NCBI RefSeq assembly: GCF_000275845.1
Contig: NW_006766896.1
Span: forward strand, 516,308 to 563,508
Length of the DNA stretch: 47,201 nucleotides
Direction: 5' to 3'
From: Dichomitus squalens LYAD-421 SS1
Lineage: Eukaryota; Basidiomycota; Agaricomycetes; Polyporales; Polyporaceae
Both the position numbers and the translations under genes were made by a program. How positions within the stretch are numbered: the first letter of the stretch is position 1; each line of letters opens with the position of its first letter. Positions 1-11,602 of this stretch are shown piece by piece. The notes under the pieces are model-generated. The model made no database searches. It had not been told where the DNA came from and worked only from the letters and a program-made list of their open reading frames with translations.

Positions 1-130
1 ACCAAGTTATACATTAGCAATCGAAGAGAGATACAACACTATGGTCACTCACCTAGTCCCAATGACCAAGAGGTCGAGATGGGGACTAGGGAGCGCCTAG
101 GGGGGTCCTTATATACTAGAGGGGCTGCTT
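1..130 (-). promoter_or_regulatory. possible core promoter or LTR fragment at left edge
   Basis: Read on the minus strand, a TATA-like box (tagtatataaggac, around 100-115) is followed by a C-rich start-site region and a splice-donor-like ggtgagt. The same tagtatataaggac string occurs on the plus strand near 43,936, inside an LTR-like block. This may be the promoter of a gene or retroelement lying to the left of the window. No coding sequence could be tied to it. Confidence 0.25.
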
Positions 131-315
131 AGCAACCAAGGACAAGGCGCGAGAGCGAGGCAGTGAAGATGACAAAAGGGGGAACAAAGGGCGAGAAAGA
201 AAAGGCAAGGGCATGGCGATCACGGGAACGTAGCATGCGGCTGTGGGAACGTATCTACAGTGTCCAAACTGGGATGAGCTAGGAAAGGAAACGGTCCGGA
301 AATGGAAGGTGGGCG

Positions 316-890
316 TCAAAGGGAAGGGAATGGGCGGCAAAAAGGGGCGTCTGTCCAACGTCCGTGACACTCGGTTCTCTCGGCCCAGTCGTGCTTCGGG
401 TAGAGAGACTTGAACAACACTCGGGGCAGATGTGGGAGGTTTGGCTGGCGTGGGATACAGGCGATGTGGTGCATGCCTTCCACATAAGGCTGGGGCCATC
501 GTGAGTATTCGTGCACACCCCATCGGCCATCCTCGTATGTAGTGATGACCTCCCGAAACACAGGGTACTCGGGAACGAACTCCATGTTTGGTGAGGTGAA
601 CACGAACCCATCTAGCACCCCGCGGCTAGCCACTTTGGCCTCCCAAGCCTGACACACCAACGGCGCTGTTGGATCATCAGTCATATTGCACTCCCAAGCT
701 GTACCCGTACTGACCTATGCCAGCCCGGTTTGGGACCAGACGGAAGGCGGCCTCAGGAGAGACTTCGGGTGAGCGTATCGGGCTAGAATAGAATGTGAGT
801 TCGCGCGCGACTGAACATGCATAGGAGGCATGCCTATGTACACGCGCAGGCAGACCATGCCCGCCGGCGGTCGTGTCCACATCGCGCACA
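316..890 (-). CDS. hypothetical protein, 3' exons only
   Basis: I do not recognise this gene. The minus strand has an open frame ending at 316 that contains a plausible protein stretch (FTSPNMEFVPEYPVFREV, then HHIACIPRQPNLPHLP). An upstream open stretch ends in AAFRLVPNRAG near 715. The two can be joined by a short GT-AG intron (about 665-712), giving ...NRAG followed by APLVCQAWEAKV. Proline and aromatic residues are spread as in a real domain, but no catalytic motif, signal peptide or membrane segment is visible. The 5' end was not found, and coding signal fades above about 1,050. It could be a transposon-associated gene or a decayed host gene. Confidence 0.3.
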
Positions 891-3040
891 GTGTTGAGCG
901 ATCTGCGGGTAAAGGTGAGCGTGCTTCTTGGGCTTCATCAATTTGGAAACGCACGACGTTGTTGGATACGAGGGCGCACGATGATTGCTGTGGTCGGAGT
1001 CGCGCGCAACAGACTTGCTCCCTGTATCTGCATCTCCATCGCCAGGAGCACATGTAGAATTAATCCCCGAGGGGGCCATGTCCATAGTCTGTTGTTCAAT
1101 CTACTATGGCGGTCAATATGCTACGAATGGGTACAGAGATACGGTCGCGCTGCCACGTATCCAGGCTGCAATGTCCAACTAACAGCGGTTGCTCTGGACG
1201 TGTTATTGCCTTATGAGGAGCAAATACTCACATGCCAAAGGGGCTGGGATTCTTGGGCGTACGTGAGGGAGCTTGCGGCGAGTACCAATTACAAGCCGCG
1301 CAGCCACTTGGTATGTAATAAAGGCGTGCTGAGTGTCTAAGGGACAACAATGCACAGGCCTCACGCTTGATGAGGACGGGGTGGATGGGCCTCGGAATGA
1401 TCTCTGGGGTTGTCGCTACTGCTGGTGGTGGCGGCGGTAATGGAAAAAGCAAGCAGAGTGGAATTGATGTAGCGTGGATCAAAGAGAATGAGATACTCCT
1501 GAGTTACCACATGTATGAGTGATAGTAGGGAGCGAGGTTGCAGCAGGAACGGAGTCTACCAAAGAGAAGTTCTATGGGACGCCATTCAGCTTCGCGGAAC
1601 CAATTGCACATGCAGTGGGATTGACGCTGCGTGACGTGCACCACACAGATAAGCGAGTGTCCCACGATGCAACACAAAAGAACGACCCTGTTGAGCTTTC
1701 AATACCCATTAAGGCTATTTAGATGTAGTACATAAGTACGTATAAGGTTACCATTCATAATGTAGCAAACACTGTTAAGGACACACAGCAGGATGGCTTC
1801 AATGCAGTAAATAAGGTGTTGCTGACGTGAGGCAAGTGGATGCGCATACACTCCTCTACCCTCCGCCTCCCCAACGCCCCCCACACGTCCTTTGCGCAGA
1901 GATCGGAGCCTTGAGCGACCGAGATCAATGACATACTCAACGCCAAGCAGGCAGAACGACCAGATGCGCTATGCTCGGCCGATCGCCACATCGTCTGCTC
2001 TGGCTCGCCAACTGTTTAAGCGGTACTGCACACATCTCCCATCCACCCCTGGCGCGCATCGATCAACAAGAGCCCACGAATTGGGCCTCACCGGTCAGTA
2101 TATCTCATACATTATGGCTCGTCAAAAGTCACTGTAGTCATCGTTGGCGTCGCCAGCGACGACTTCAGACTGTGGGATACGTTCCAGCGGACATGGTCCG
2201 CAGTCGAGCGTGTCCCATTCGCTCACTTTGGTATAGTTGCACATGCTGTTCAGTATAGGCGCACCAGGTCTACAGAAGATAGCGCCCCTTGTATGTCCGC
2301 GAGGGCATTAAGACAGTCGGAGCGCGCCTTCAAAGGTTCTATTAGGAGTGAGTCTACTTCATAATCCCTGGATCGCACGCATCGGCAACCAAAGAGCACT
2401 GGCCGCATTCGTCGCAATGGCAAGTCAAGGGGCAGATCGTCAGATCTATCTTCAGGTGAGCCCGCTTTACTAGAAATCAAGTCCTATGAAAATGTCCGGG
2501 CTATGGATCGTTGAGTACGCAATGCCTTCAGTCAACGAATACTATCGCACGCCTGCGGGCGCCGAAGTTGGAATGGGTGGTCGATGTGCGGTTTCAATTA
2601 CCCATTTTGCGCAGCTTCACTAGTCAAGTGAGAGTTCACGCGGGTACCATGCGGGAACTCGCATGTCTAGGCATTACCGACCATTTTGGGGCAAATCACG
2701 CGCATAGCATATCGCATGGGCAATGCCTGTGCCGAAGTCATGTCAGGCCAGTGGCTGACCGCCTGCCATGTCAGAAGCGGCGAGGGGGTGATTCTAATGC
2801 AATGTTTTGAAACCATTCGCCACACTACTGTACAACCACCGGAAAGAGGCCAGGGGAACAAATGTGGCAAAAACCTGTCCAGCTACCAGGCATGCAAATA
2901 CTGGGGAGGCAGAGAGATGGCGATAAAGGAGCGCCACCATTGATGCGCGCCCTTCCTTCAATTTTGGGACCCTACACTGTCGCGCTACGTCCCCTGTCCC
3001 CTGCGCTCGGCCCACCTTGAGGCCCCTCTTGCGCTACGCC
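890..3040. other. region without a supportable gene
   Basis: Only short overlapping frames occur here on both strands, with no consistent splice pattern and no family recognised. AT content is mixed. I see no strong repeat and no RNA gene. The last part, about 2,940-3,040, is the immediate upstream region of the KDZ transposase. Terminal inverted repeats of that transposon might lie here but I could not find them by eye. Confidence 0.5.
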
Positions 3041-6000
3041 ATGGGTTTTGGGGCGTTGAAGACGCTGGGTGCCTCGCTCTCTCGCCGCAGGGTGCGGGCA
3101 GAGGAGCCCACCACTCCTCGGAAGAAAGCACTCCGAAATCTATTCAGAGCCAGCCCTCGCCAAACACGCACTGATCACCCCGAACCCCCTCCCTTCGCTC
3201 CAGTTCCCCCTATCCAGTGGGACAACACGTTATTTCAACCCGAGGACAGCATCCCCTCGTCCGATCAGTCTGCTCCCGTTCCCGCTAAGCGCAAGGCATG
3301 GGTGGAGGATGATGTGGAGAGCGAAGCGGAAGAGCCAGGGGAGGAGGATGGAATCGATGTCAGCTACCATTTGGTGAGTATTTCTAGAGTAGAAAGCTGA
3401 CTCTTCCCTAATCCTGCGTGGCAGCCTTCGACGAGATGTGCCAAGTACCTTGACGAAGGTCATGCGATGCGCGCCAGAGAACTATGGGACGAGCTGGAGG
3501 AGCCTCCAAGCTCCCTAGTAGCTTGTCCCTCGTGCGCTGCCCCGCTGACCACGAACCCTCCGGAACTGCGGACTCTGTTTCGATGCAAAGATTGCGCACC
3601 TCTGGCAATGCGTTGTGCGCAATGCATGTGTCGCTCGCATTGCGAGCGGCCTTACGACCGGATTCTACAGTGGGACCTCGACAAGCGGATTTGGACCAAA
3701 ATCGCCCTGCCCCAGATCGGGTATGAGCTTCGCCTTGGTCACGGCGGCGCCCTGTGCGGCAAGTCGCTCTCAAAGGCGAGTAATCTTGTCGTTCTCCACG
3801 AGCACGGGATCATGGACCTGCCCGTTGTGTACTGCGCTTGCGAAGGCTCCGGGAGCGAAGTCGAGCAGCTGATGCGGGCAGGACTATGGCCGGCCACGTG
3901 GGAACGCCCTCATACAGCCACCTCATTGACAGCGCTGGAGGCTTTCCACAGCCTCAATCTCAACGGGCAAGTGAACGTCCACGACTATCTCGCTCACCTC
4001 AAGCGCCAGACGGACAACGTCTGCGCTGAGGACGTGAAGGTACGTAATTCTCCCGCCTCCGCGTTACGAAGAGCTCATTGGTTTAGGATCGTTATCGTGA
4101 GTTCAACAACTCATACCGCCTCTTCACCTTCGTGCGCGCGTGTCGACGAGCCGGTGTCGACCCGACGCGCCTGCTGAACATTGGATGTCTTGCGGTCCTG
4201 TGCCCGGCTTGCCCTCAACCGGGCAAGAACATTCGCCCAGGATGGGAGGATCGCGACCCAGCCTTCCAGTGAGTGTAGCCGACGCTGGTGTAGAGGGTCA
4301 CGCTTTTCACTCGTGGAAACAGATATCTGGACGCGTTGCATTACTCGATTGACGGCAATTTCCATTTCAACCTGAAGCTCAAGCACACGGACCCTAAGGA
4401 CTTTCCTCTGACCAAGGGTGCCGCGTACTTCGTTCACGAAGACGATTTCAAGAAGTATATCGCTCAAGCGCCGCGACCTAAATACGAAGTAGGCCACGTC
4501 CGCCCTTTGACGTCCACCGACCTGCTTATCAGCGCTCACAGTCGTCTACGTGTAACGAGTTTGCCGCCATGGGTTCAGGGAAGTACAAAGGCCCGGTGTC
4601 AGGCATCATCGCTGTGGTGTGTCGCCATATGATGGTGATGCAAGGCGGGGTCGTTGATCTAACCAAAGCCGAAGGGTGAGCTTTCATGTGCGTTTTATGT
4701 GCCACTGTTGATATGACCTGGACCCAAGGTACATGTATGTGGACATCGCCATGGTTTCGTCGCTACAGCGGTATCTCAAGCTCAAGCTGCTGATCGGCTC
4801 GTACGACATCCACTGCCAGTACATCATCCACCTACGCGAACGTTTGGAGACGGAGTTCCCGAAGGAGATGCTCGACGAGTTGGAGTCCATCGACGACCCA
4901 GATGTCCCGACCATCATAGCTGCGGTAGGCAAGTACCATCTAAGCATGCACAAACCGGCGTGTCGTCCGTACTTCTCGCTCCATCACCTTCCCGGCTCGT
5001 GCATGGACTGTGGGGAGACCTGCGAGCGGTTGTGGGGCATCATCAGCGGTGTGTCCCGCCGCACCAAGGAAATGTCCAGTGGACATCGGCACGACGCTTT
5101 GAACGACTTGTTTTCGGATCACAATGTGCGACGCATCCATCATATAAGTATGTGTCACTCTGCATCTCATGGCAAACATCCGCTCACCTGGGATCAGCGA
5201 CGGAGTTATATGACAAGCTCGAGATCGCCGAGGAACGCCTGGCCACGACGACGGAGTACCTCCAAACGGTTGAAGCCTCTGTGAACGATCGATTCCCGCT
5301 GGGTACCTTAGCTGAATGGCAGGACGCGCATGCCCAGTGGAATCGCGATGTGGTCGACATCACCAAGCACAAGGTTCTGGAGAGCCCGTTCGAACCCCCT
5401 GCGGACATCAGTGAGTGACAGTGCCATCGCATGGGCCGAATGCTCACAATACCGCATAGCTCTGACGGTGAGCACGATCGCTGAGCAACTCAACGAGCAG
5501 CGGGCGGCTTCGGGTGACGTACATGGGGTCGGAATGGTCACCGCGATGCGGGGCGCGCTCACCCTTGATGATTCGCGGTAAGTGAATCAGGGTGAACCCA
5601 ATGAACCTGCACAGTGTTGACGGCCGCGTAGGATCGAGCTTCAGAAGGAGATCGCCACTTGCCGGGGCACTGAGAAGGACCGCACAGCTCTAGCTGCGAA
5701 GATGGACGATTTTCGGCGAGACCGTCTGGCGTGTCAAGAAGAGTTCGAGAAGTGGATCGAACCGGCTGTCCGAAGTGCCTGCAACACTTATAGGGACCAA
5801 GTACTACCTGCTACCTTCCCCAAGCGCGACACCCGCGACGACGCGTCGATGGGAGTATCACCGATAACAGTGGCGACCACCGCTGCCGGAGGGAAAAAGA
5901 AACGCAAGAACGAATCGCGCGCCCAGAAAGCTCTAAACGCCATGGCCGATGAACTCGCGGACCTTGGCGTAGCCTTGCCATCTACCTATCACAGCAAAAT

Positions 6001-6803
6001 TCGTCAACACCCGGACATGAGGCAGGCTGTCCAGACCGAGCTCGCGCTGCGGGAAGGGCAAGCCGACGAAGCGCTCGACGAACTCCGCCTGCACATCGCG
6101 ACGTTCGAATCGCTCGAGAAACGAAAAAGGCAAGGCTCAGGCATACGGCACAATACCGTGTTAGATGGTAGGTTGCAGAAGAAGCGACAAGCGCAGCATC
6201 GCGCGAAGGATCGCTATCGTGCCTTGCGCGACATCATGCTGGTCCTGGGCATGCCCAACGATCACAAGAAGTTCCGAATCCTGAACGACGAGGACTTGCG
6301 GGCCTTCACCTTAACGACGGTGGAGCAGCAGTTAGGCGACAGTTACAGGCTACCTTCGTGGATCTGGGGTGATTTCTCTTTTGTCAACCAAGTGAAGGCT
6401 GGCGAGATGCGGAGTTTCCTGGAAGCTAGTGAGCTGTACATGCGCCATAGACATGAGCCAGCGGCTTACATATTCACAGGCATGCGCGTCCATTGGTTCA
6501 AGCATAACGCGCTCACACAACGCTGGACGGAGGAACTCAAGACTCGACGCGAAGAGATATTTAGGAGCGCGGCGTTCTTTGCTGACAGTGAACGGGAATG
6601 GTGCCAGCGGGCGGCTCAGCGCGAAGAAGAGGGCAGGCGCGGGGCCGCCGCGTATGCGCGCAGGTAAGTCACAACGCATGGTTGCTCGTTTGTAATCTAC
6701 AAAGCGGCTCAGGCAGGCGTTTCGATGGGAGCGACTGTACAACAAGGCGCGAGGTCACCCGAAATTTGTTGAATGTCAGGTGCAGGTGAGACTGGTAGTC
6801 TAG
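3041..6803 (+). CDS. KDZ (Kyakuja-Dileera-Zisupton) transposase, ten exons, intact
   Basis: This is a cut-and-paste DNA transposase of the fungal KDZ superfamily. Hand splicing gives exons 3041-3373, 3425-4039, 4087-4268, 4323-4488, 4542-4675, 4729-5147, 5198-5410, 5460-5577, 5632-6663 and 6713-6803. All phases agree, there is no internal stop, and the product is 1,100 residues. The N-terminus is acidic and proline-rich. It is followed by the CxC2-type cysteine cluster found only with these transposases (ACPSCAAPL, FRCKDCAPLAMRCAQCMC). The three catalytic acidic residues are visible in their family contexts: D in YSIDGNFHFN, D in GSYDIHCQY, and E in ETCERLWG. The C-terminal third is charged and probably coiled-coil. 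The start at 3041 (MGFGALKTLG) is the first ATG in frame; a TTG lies 24 nt upstream. An intact frame suggests recent or continuing activity. Confidence 0.88.
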
Positions 6804-7754
6804 AGTGATCAGGAGCGCAACTGAACCCTGGGGCCAGCGGGACGGCCTGCAATCCCTCCAAACGTCGTAGTAGTCTAGGTAAGTGATATTCGTTATAAAG
6901 TGTGACGGGACATTGACCTAGACCACCCAGAGGCGGATAGCTGTTGCCCCATAAAGCACGATTCGTCGCCGGAATGGCGCGCACATCGTCCGTCATGTTG
7001 GTCAGCGTGACGGGCCCCCGCTGTGGCCGACATTGACGGGCCAGAAAACTAGATGGTGGTGGGGTAAGCGAACGCGCGCGTGAGGGTCACCATCTCGGGA
7101 CGTGCGGTGAGTGTCCCATGATCGCGGACGAGCCAATGGGGGCGAGGCTTGAGAGTTGGCTTGACGGAGCCGTTGGCCGCTGAGCCAGTCCAGCGAATGT
7201 GGGAGCGGACTGCCCGTAGCAGAGTCGCAGGGCACTGGCCCTGACGCTGACGACCTGGCACGACGGCCCCCGCGCGCGGGAGGTCTTCGAAGGGGCTGGG
7301 GGGATACACCATCATCAGCAGACGAGTACAAGCAACCCGCGTGCGAAACGATCGCAAGGAGCCGTCTCCTAGTTGTCCGGTCGCCATCAATGCGAAGATA
7401 TAGCCCCGGGAGGAGACGGATAGACCCGGGGAAGAACCGACCGAGATAAAGTCCCAAGGACCTGCGCGCCTGGAACGTTGACCATATGGCATACGTCGTG
7501 GCGTATTCCACGCATCAGCGGCGCTCGAGACGCAGGTGCACGGGCCTCCAGAATTACCTCCGACGAATGAGCTCGGCGACGAATGAGCTCGGGAGATGCA
7601 ATGGGATCCAACCACCTGGTACGAGCGAGCACCCACCGCGGTGCAATCAACCTAATGCGCTTGTGAGCGCGGAGTCGCACTAACGACCCCGCGCTGAACC
7701 TGACGCATATGCCGCGTGTCGAGCGTATGACTTCCAGGCTATCCCCCGACCTCG
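6804..7754. other. transposon flank, no gene seen
   Basis: Downstream of the KDZ transposase, only antisense-like frames of low complexity occur. A 16-bp direct duplication (cgacgaatgagctcgg) lies at 7561-7576 and 7577-7592. The 3' end of the KDZ element should be in this stretch, but no inverted partner to the upstream region was recognised. Confidence 0.4.
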
Positions 7755-9350
7755 ATGTTCGCGAGGACGCTGAACTCGCTCGTCGGCGGCCACGGCACGC
7801 CGAGCAAGCCGACCCACCACGAGAAGTCGAAGCTATACGCGGACGTGACAGAGTGTCTGCGCACGTATGATATGCTCGGACTCTGGCGAGATGCAGAGGA
7901 CGTGCTCCAGCGAGAGGTTGTCCGGGACTTCGTCAAGAAGGTACAGTCCACCATCATACCGTATGAAGTCGCCCTGACATGATGCGCAGACGATATACCC
8001 CGGTGCACTTGCAGCCCGTCAATCCCATTCTTCCGCATACTCCGCTGTACCCCGCTGCCCTCCGGGACAGGTGCTGCGCCCGCCGCACCACCCAAGACAG
8101 CGTCCCTGCTGCCGCGGCCCCCCAAACACACACAACATTCACCGCGTTCGCATCCAGACAGAACCCGTTCGACTTCGCGCTCCGCGCGGACTCGCACAAC
8201 TCCTCGACAGCGAACCTGGCGCATATCCTCGACGATGCGGACGACCGCTCGCGGCGCTCAACAGAGATCGGGCGTGTGTTTGCGTCGGTGACGACAACAC
8301 CTGTCCTCAATATAGACCGTCTGCAGATCCTGAGAAGGTACTACCGGACCTGGCTGAACAAGAGTCTACCGCCTCCTAAGCCCACTGCAAAGGTCGCGCA
8401 TGCGGTTGCAATAGAGCGAATAGGAGCTGTTGTCCGTGTTCGTTCGTACCTACTGTGTGCAACCACTGACAAGCCCACTAGTCCGCGGCCTCACCGACGA
8501 CACGTTCTTCTAAACCAGTACCGACTGAGGGCGCGCCCGCCGAGAGCATTGCTGCAGACGAGACACTATCGCAGAAATTCGTCAGGACGATTACACACGT
8601 CAAGGCAGGAAGGAGGGTGTCATGAAGTTGTGGATAGTGCTGCTGAACATTGTGCTGCCCGACTCGACGCTGGACGAAGACGAGCAGGAGGCCACTCCAT
8701 AGGGTACGTCCTTCGTGGGCTCACTTCTCGCTATCGTCTAACGTCCCTCGTCGCGATCCCGGCGAGCCAGATCGCCCTCATCCTCTCCCGTAGTGGCTGC
8801 AACGCGCTCCTGCCTATGCGCTCCATCCCGTCCCAGTTCCGCGCATCAACCAAGAAGACAACCTCAGAGCCGTGCTACTTCGTCTCTCTCATCTCCAAGC
8901 ACACCAATGCATTTGGCGTCGAGACAGTCGACGGGCCTGGGGCTGCGCTCAAGGAGGTGCTGCTCAAGCCGGTCGCCGAGGACGTGTTCGAGCTTGTCGC
9001 GCAGCAGTACATGGACTGCCTGGCTGTCCGCCAGCGGGGCAAGAAGTCGAAGTCGTACTGGACGCGTTCGGTAGGAGGGCGGGCACCAGTGCGTGTGATG
9101 TTCTCGCGAGGATCCTTTTGTGAGTGGGTTTCGTGCGGTCGGGATCGCGCATCATTCTCATCGGGCTGCTTCTCATGTTGTTTGGCGGTGTGATGGACGA
9201 TGGGGACATGATGGAGGGTCCAGAAACCTACCTCTTCTGCACGTCATGCATGTTGACGTACGCGGAGACGAAACTTGGCGAGCGCGACGCGCGGATGGTG
9301 TGCTTGGGTACGTTCTCGTTAGAGAGGTTTTCTGGGCTCGCGCGCTGACG
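7755..9350 (+). pseudogene. decayed C-terminal half of a COG2 (conserved oligomeric Golgi subunit 2) gene
   Basis: COG2 is a subunit of the Golgi tethering complex. The relic keeps several blocks that I recognise from basidiomycete COG2. LYADVTECLRTYDMLGLW and EDVLQREVVRDFVKK are joined by a clean intron (7941-7989) to TIYPGALAA. After that come TTFTAFASRQNPFDF and AHILDDADD. Near 8,840 there is MRSIPSQFRASTKKTTSEP, then GPGAALKEVLLKPVAEDVFE, QRGKKSK and LMLFGGVMDD. The blocks are in the correct order but in different frames, with stops and shifted junctions between them, and the N-terminal half is absent. One 404-residue frame covers much of the region but switches in and out of the homologous reading. 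The family call rests on remembered conservation, not on a search. Confidence 0.55.
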
Positions 9351-9953
9351 CGCTTTCCAGAAGGTTTGATGGGACACGAGGTCGGATTCGTGTGAAGGCG
9401 CAGACGGTCTCTTTTCGAACGCGTGCGGTCCGGGGTTCGAACATGTACGAGGTCCAGAATGTTGAGGTCTGTGGAGTAATTGTACGAACATCGCATCGTC
9501 CAACTGGTAATCTGAACTGATGAGGGGAATGGGCGGCGAGCTGATGAGATGAGACAAAGGTCAGTTCAACGAAACGCATCAGCGTCGTTCGCGCACCGTC
9601 CGAACGCTGTGCGAAGAGTGTAGCATTTGGGCTCGAAGATGGGGCCGTGGGTACGACTGCGAGGAGCGCACGCGTACATCCCGCTGTTGTACGATCGCGT
9701 CCGCTGTCGCTCTCATCGCGCGCCATCGTCTCTTCATCCCGCACAACTGACACTCACAGTCTACTCTCCTGCGTCGACATCTGCACACCCCAGCTCTGAT
9801 TCACAGGTTGGTCTCTCTGCAATAGAGCCCCGTGAGTCGCACAACTCCCACCTCTCGCGCCCAACAAGTGCGACTACTGCGCTACTCTCCATCTCGTCCT
9901 CTCTGCGTCGTATTCCCTTACTCGTCGGCCGCTCATCTGTTTCTCGTCACAGC
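9351..9953. other. intergenic, upstream of the small five-exon gene
   Basis: No coding frame was recognised. The last 150 bases are pyrimidine-rich (many tct and ctc runs before the ATG at 9954), as in many basidiomycete promoters and 5' leaders. Confidence 0.4.
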
Positions 9954-10555
9954 ATGGCCGCCATCCAAGTTTCCTACAAGCACTACAAAGTGAGTACAAC
10001 GCCGCTATGATGCGCGCATCAGTGGTCTCAAAAATTACAGGTCTTCGCGTCCATCTTCAAAAAGGATATCGAAGCACGATACAAGTTCTCTCTGGGGGAT
10101 TTCTCTAAGGTATGTCTGTCCCTACGTCTCCCCCTCCGGCGTTTGCTCTCCTCCCCCTTGCTATGCGGGCACCCGGTGCTGCGGCGACGCACATCATCGT
10201 CGAGCGACCATCGTTCCTCGCGGCTACGATTCGTCCAGGCTGATTCCGATACTTAGGCCATGCGATCGATCGGATTCACGGAACCCACGCAAGGCCGTCT
10301 GGATCCTGCGGGAGGGCAGGGCGGTCAGTTCTTCTACATCAAGGTACGTGTGGTCCATCGCATAGCCGCGCCCATTTTCATTGGGATCGCAGAGGTCGAG
10401 CCGCAAGTACAAGTATATAGATAGAGTCCCTTTCGCCACGCAAGACCGGTAAGTTAATATACCTCAAATCTAGTACGACATTGACCATCTTTAGGTGGAA
10501 GAACCAGCTCCGTACGCTGTATGGCTGGGACAAGCACACGTTTGTGTTGTATTAG
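9954..10555 (+). CDS. small protein, possible HicA-like fold, five exons
   Basis: Exons 9954-9989, 10041-10109, 10257-10343, 10393-10448 and 10495-10555 join in phase to give a 102-residue protein ending in TAG. The N-terminus is MAAIQVSYKHYK and exon 3 begins with AMRSIGFTEPTQG. The C-terminus is WKNQLRTLYGWDKHTFVLY. The pattern of an AM..IGF helix, a Gly-rich stretch (DPAGGQGGQFFYIK), basic residues, and a closing L..LYGW helix resembles the short HicA-like (double-stranded-RNA-binding-type) domain proteins that recur in basidiomycete genomes. That match is from memory and is weak. The catalytic-type histidine expected in bacterial HicA is not obvious, so no activity should be assumed. No membrane segment or signal peptide is seen. 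The intact splicing contrasts with the relics on both sides. Confidence 0.6.
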
Positions 10556-11600
10556 GAGAACGCCCCAGCCTGAGATGGAGATCGATCGCTTGTACGATAC
10601 GTTGTCGCGCAACTCTCAGATTGTCTTGAAATTCTCAGTCTTTGTGTGAGCATATGGGTCAGCCACGCTATCTTGTGCTATAATTTGTGTTGCTTTACAC
10701 GCACACCCTGGGTACGTCCATCTTCACTACCAGGTACATATGACGTCGCCTCTTTGCATCACAGCATTCGGCGTATGTCGTGGGCACAGCCACGACAAGC
10801 CTATTTTGTCGGAGATAAGACCGGGTCGATTGATCGAGGCGTCCATCGCGCACGCCACCGCAGACACTTTGATCTCCCGCCCAGCGCTGGCCAGCGTCGC
10901 AAGGCTGCCCTTACTATGGCCGGGCGCTTCGTTGCGGAGACTAGTCACGAGAAGATGGCGGTTTTCCTGGTTACAACCAAGGTATCAGTTGCTCTGTGCT
11001 GTGCGCGACACTGACGAGCTCGCTTTCCAGATCAAGAAAGAGCAATCTCGTCTTGGAAATGACTGCGCTATGACGGAAGGCTCAAAAGTGGTGTCCTCGG
11101 AGCAACCGTCTATCCAGTGGCTGCGGCTGCCTGCACGTCGATCCACCGCTCGCTCGTTCACATCCCCCAGGGGGTCCAGCCATCACGTCTCCCAGCGTCA
11201 ATGTTTCCTCACGCGCTCTGGTAAGGCCTCCTGTGGTCGTTGTCTCCCCATTCCGCACCATCACGGCGCCCCACAGGCAGTTCGCCCTCACCTTCGTCCT
11301 CTTCGGTACGGGCGACAGCCTGGCGCGGCGTTCGAGAGGGCACCGAGTTGTCGTCTTTGTCCTCGGTGCGTCCGACGTCCTACCGTTTAGCCGATCGATG
11401 GACACTGAGCGATTGCCTACTTGAGCATGGGCAACGCGACGGGATTCGAAACGGGCTCTCGACGCCTCAAAGGTCAAGCACTTCATCTCGACCTTTGAGG
11501 CGTCGTACGCGTTCTCTCGTATCTCATTTTCCGTTTTACATTTGTACCGTAGGACGGAATTGATATGGGCTGGGCCGGTAGGGATTTACCGGATGAATGC
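10556..11600. other. about 1 kb with unassigned frames
   Basis: Plus-strand frames at about 10,740-11,390 and 11,233-11,424 are open, but they overlap one another and show no recognised domain. An intron-like break (gtatcagttg to ctttccag, about 10,981-11,030) hints at a decayed gene. A perfect hairpin lies near the end and is listed separately. Confidence 0.35.
11461..11504. repeat. 15-bp perfect inverted repeat (hairpin)
   Basis: Arm gacgcctcaaaggtc at 11461-11475 is the exact reverse complement of 11490-11504 (gacctttgaggcgtc), with a 14-nt loop. It lies outside any supported coding sequence. It could act in RNA 3'-end formation, or be a protein-binding palindrome or a transposon scar. 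Confidence 0.8.
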
Positions 11601-11602
11601 TA

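Noticed and set aside
7979..9193. 404-residue open frame taken as one protein
   Set aside because: Only pieces of it match COG2, with other pieces in neighbouring frames. It is a chance-open path through a pseudogene.
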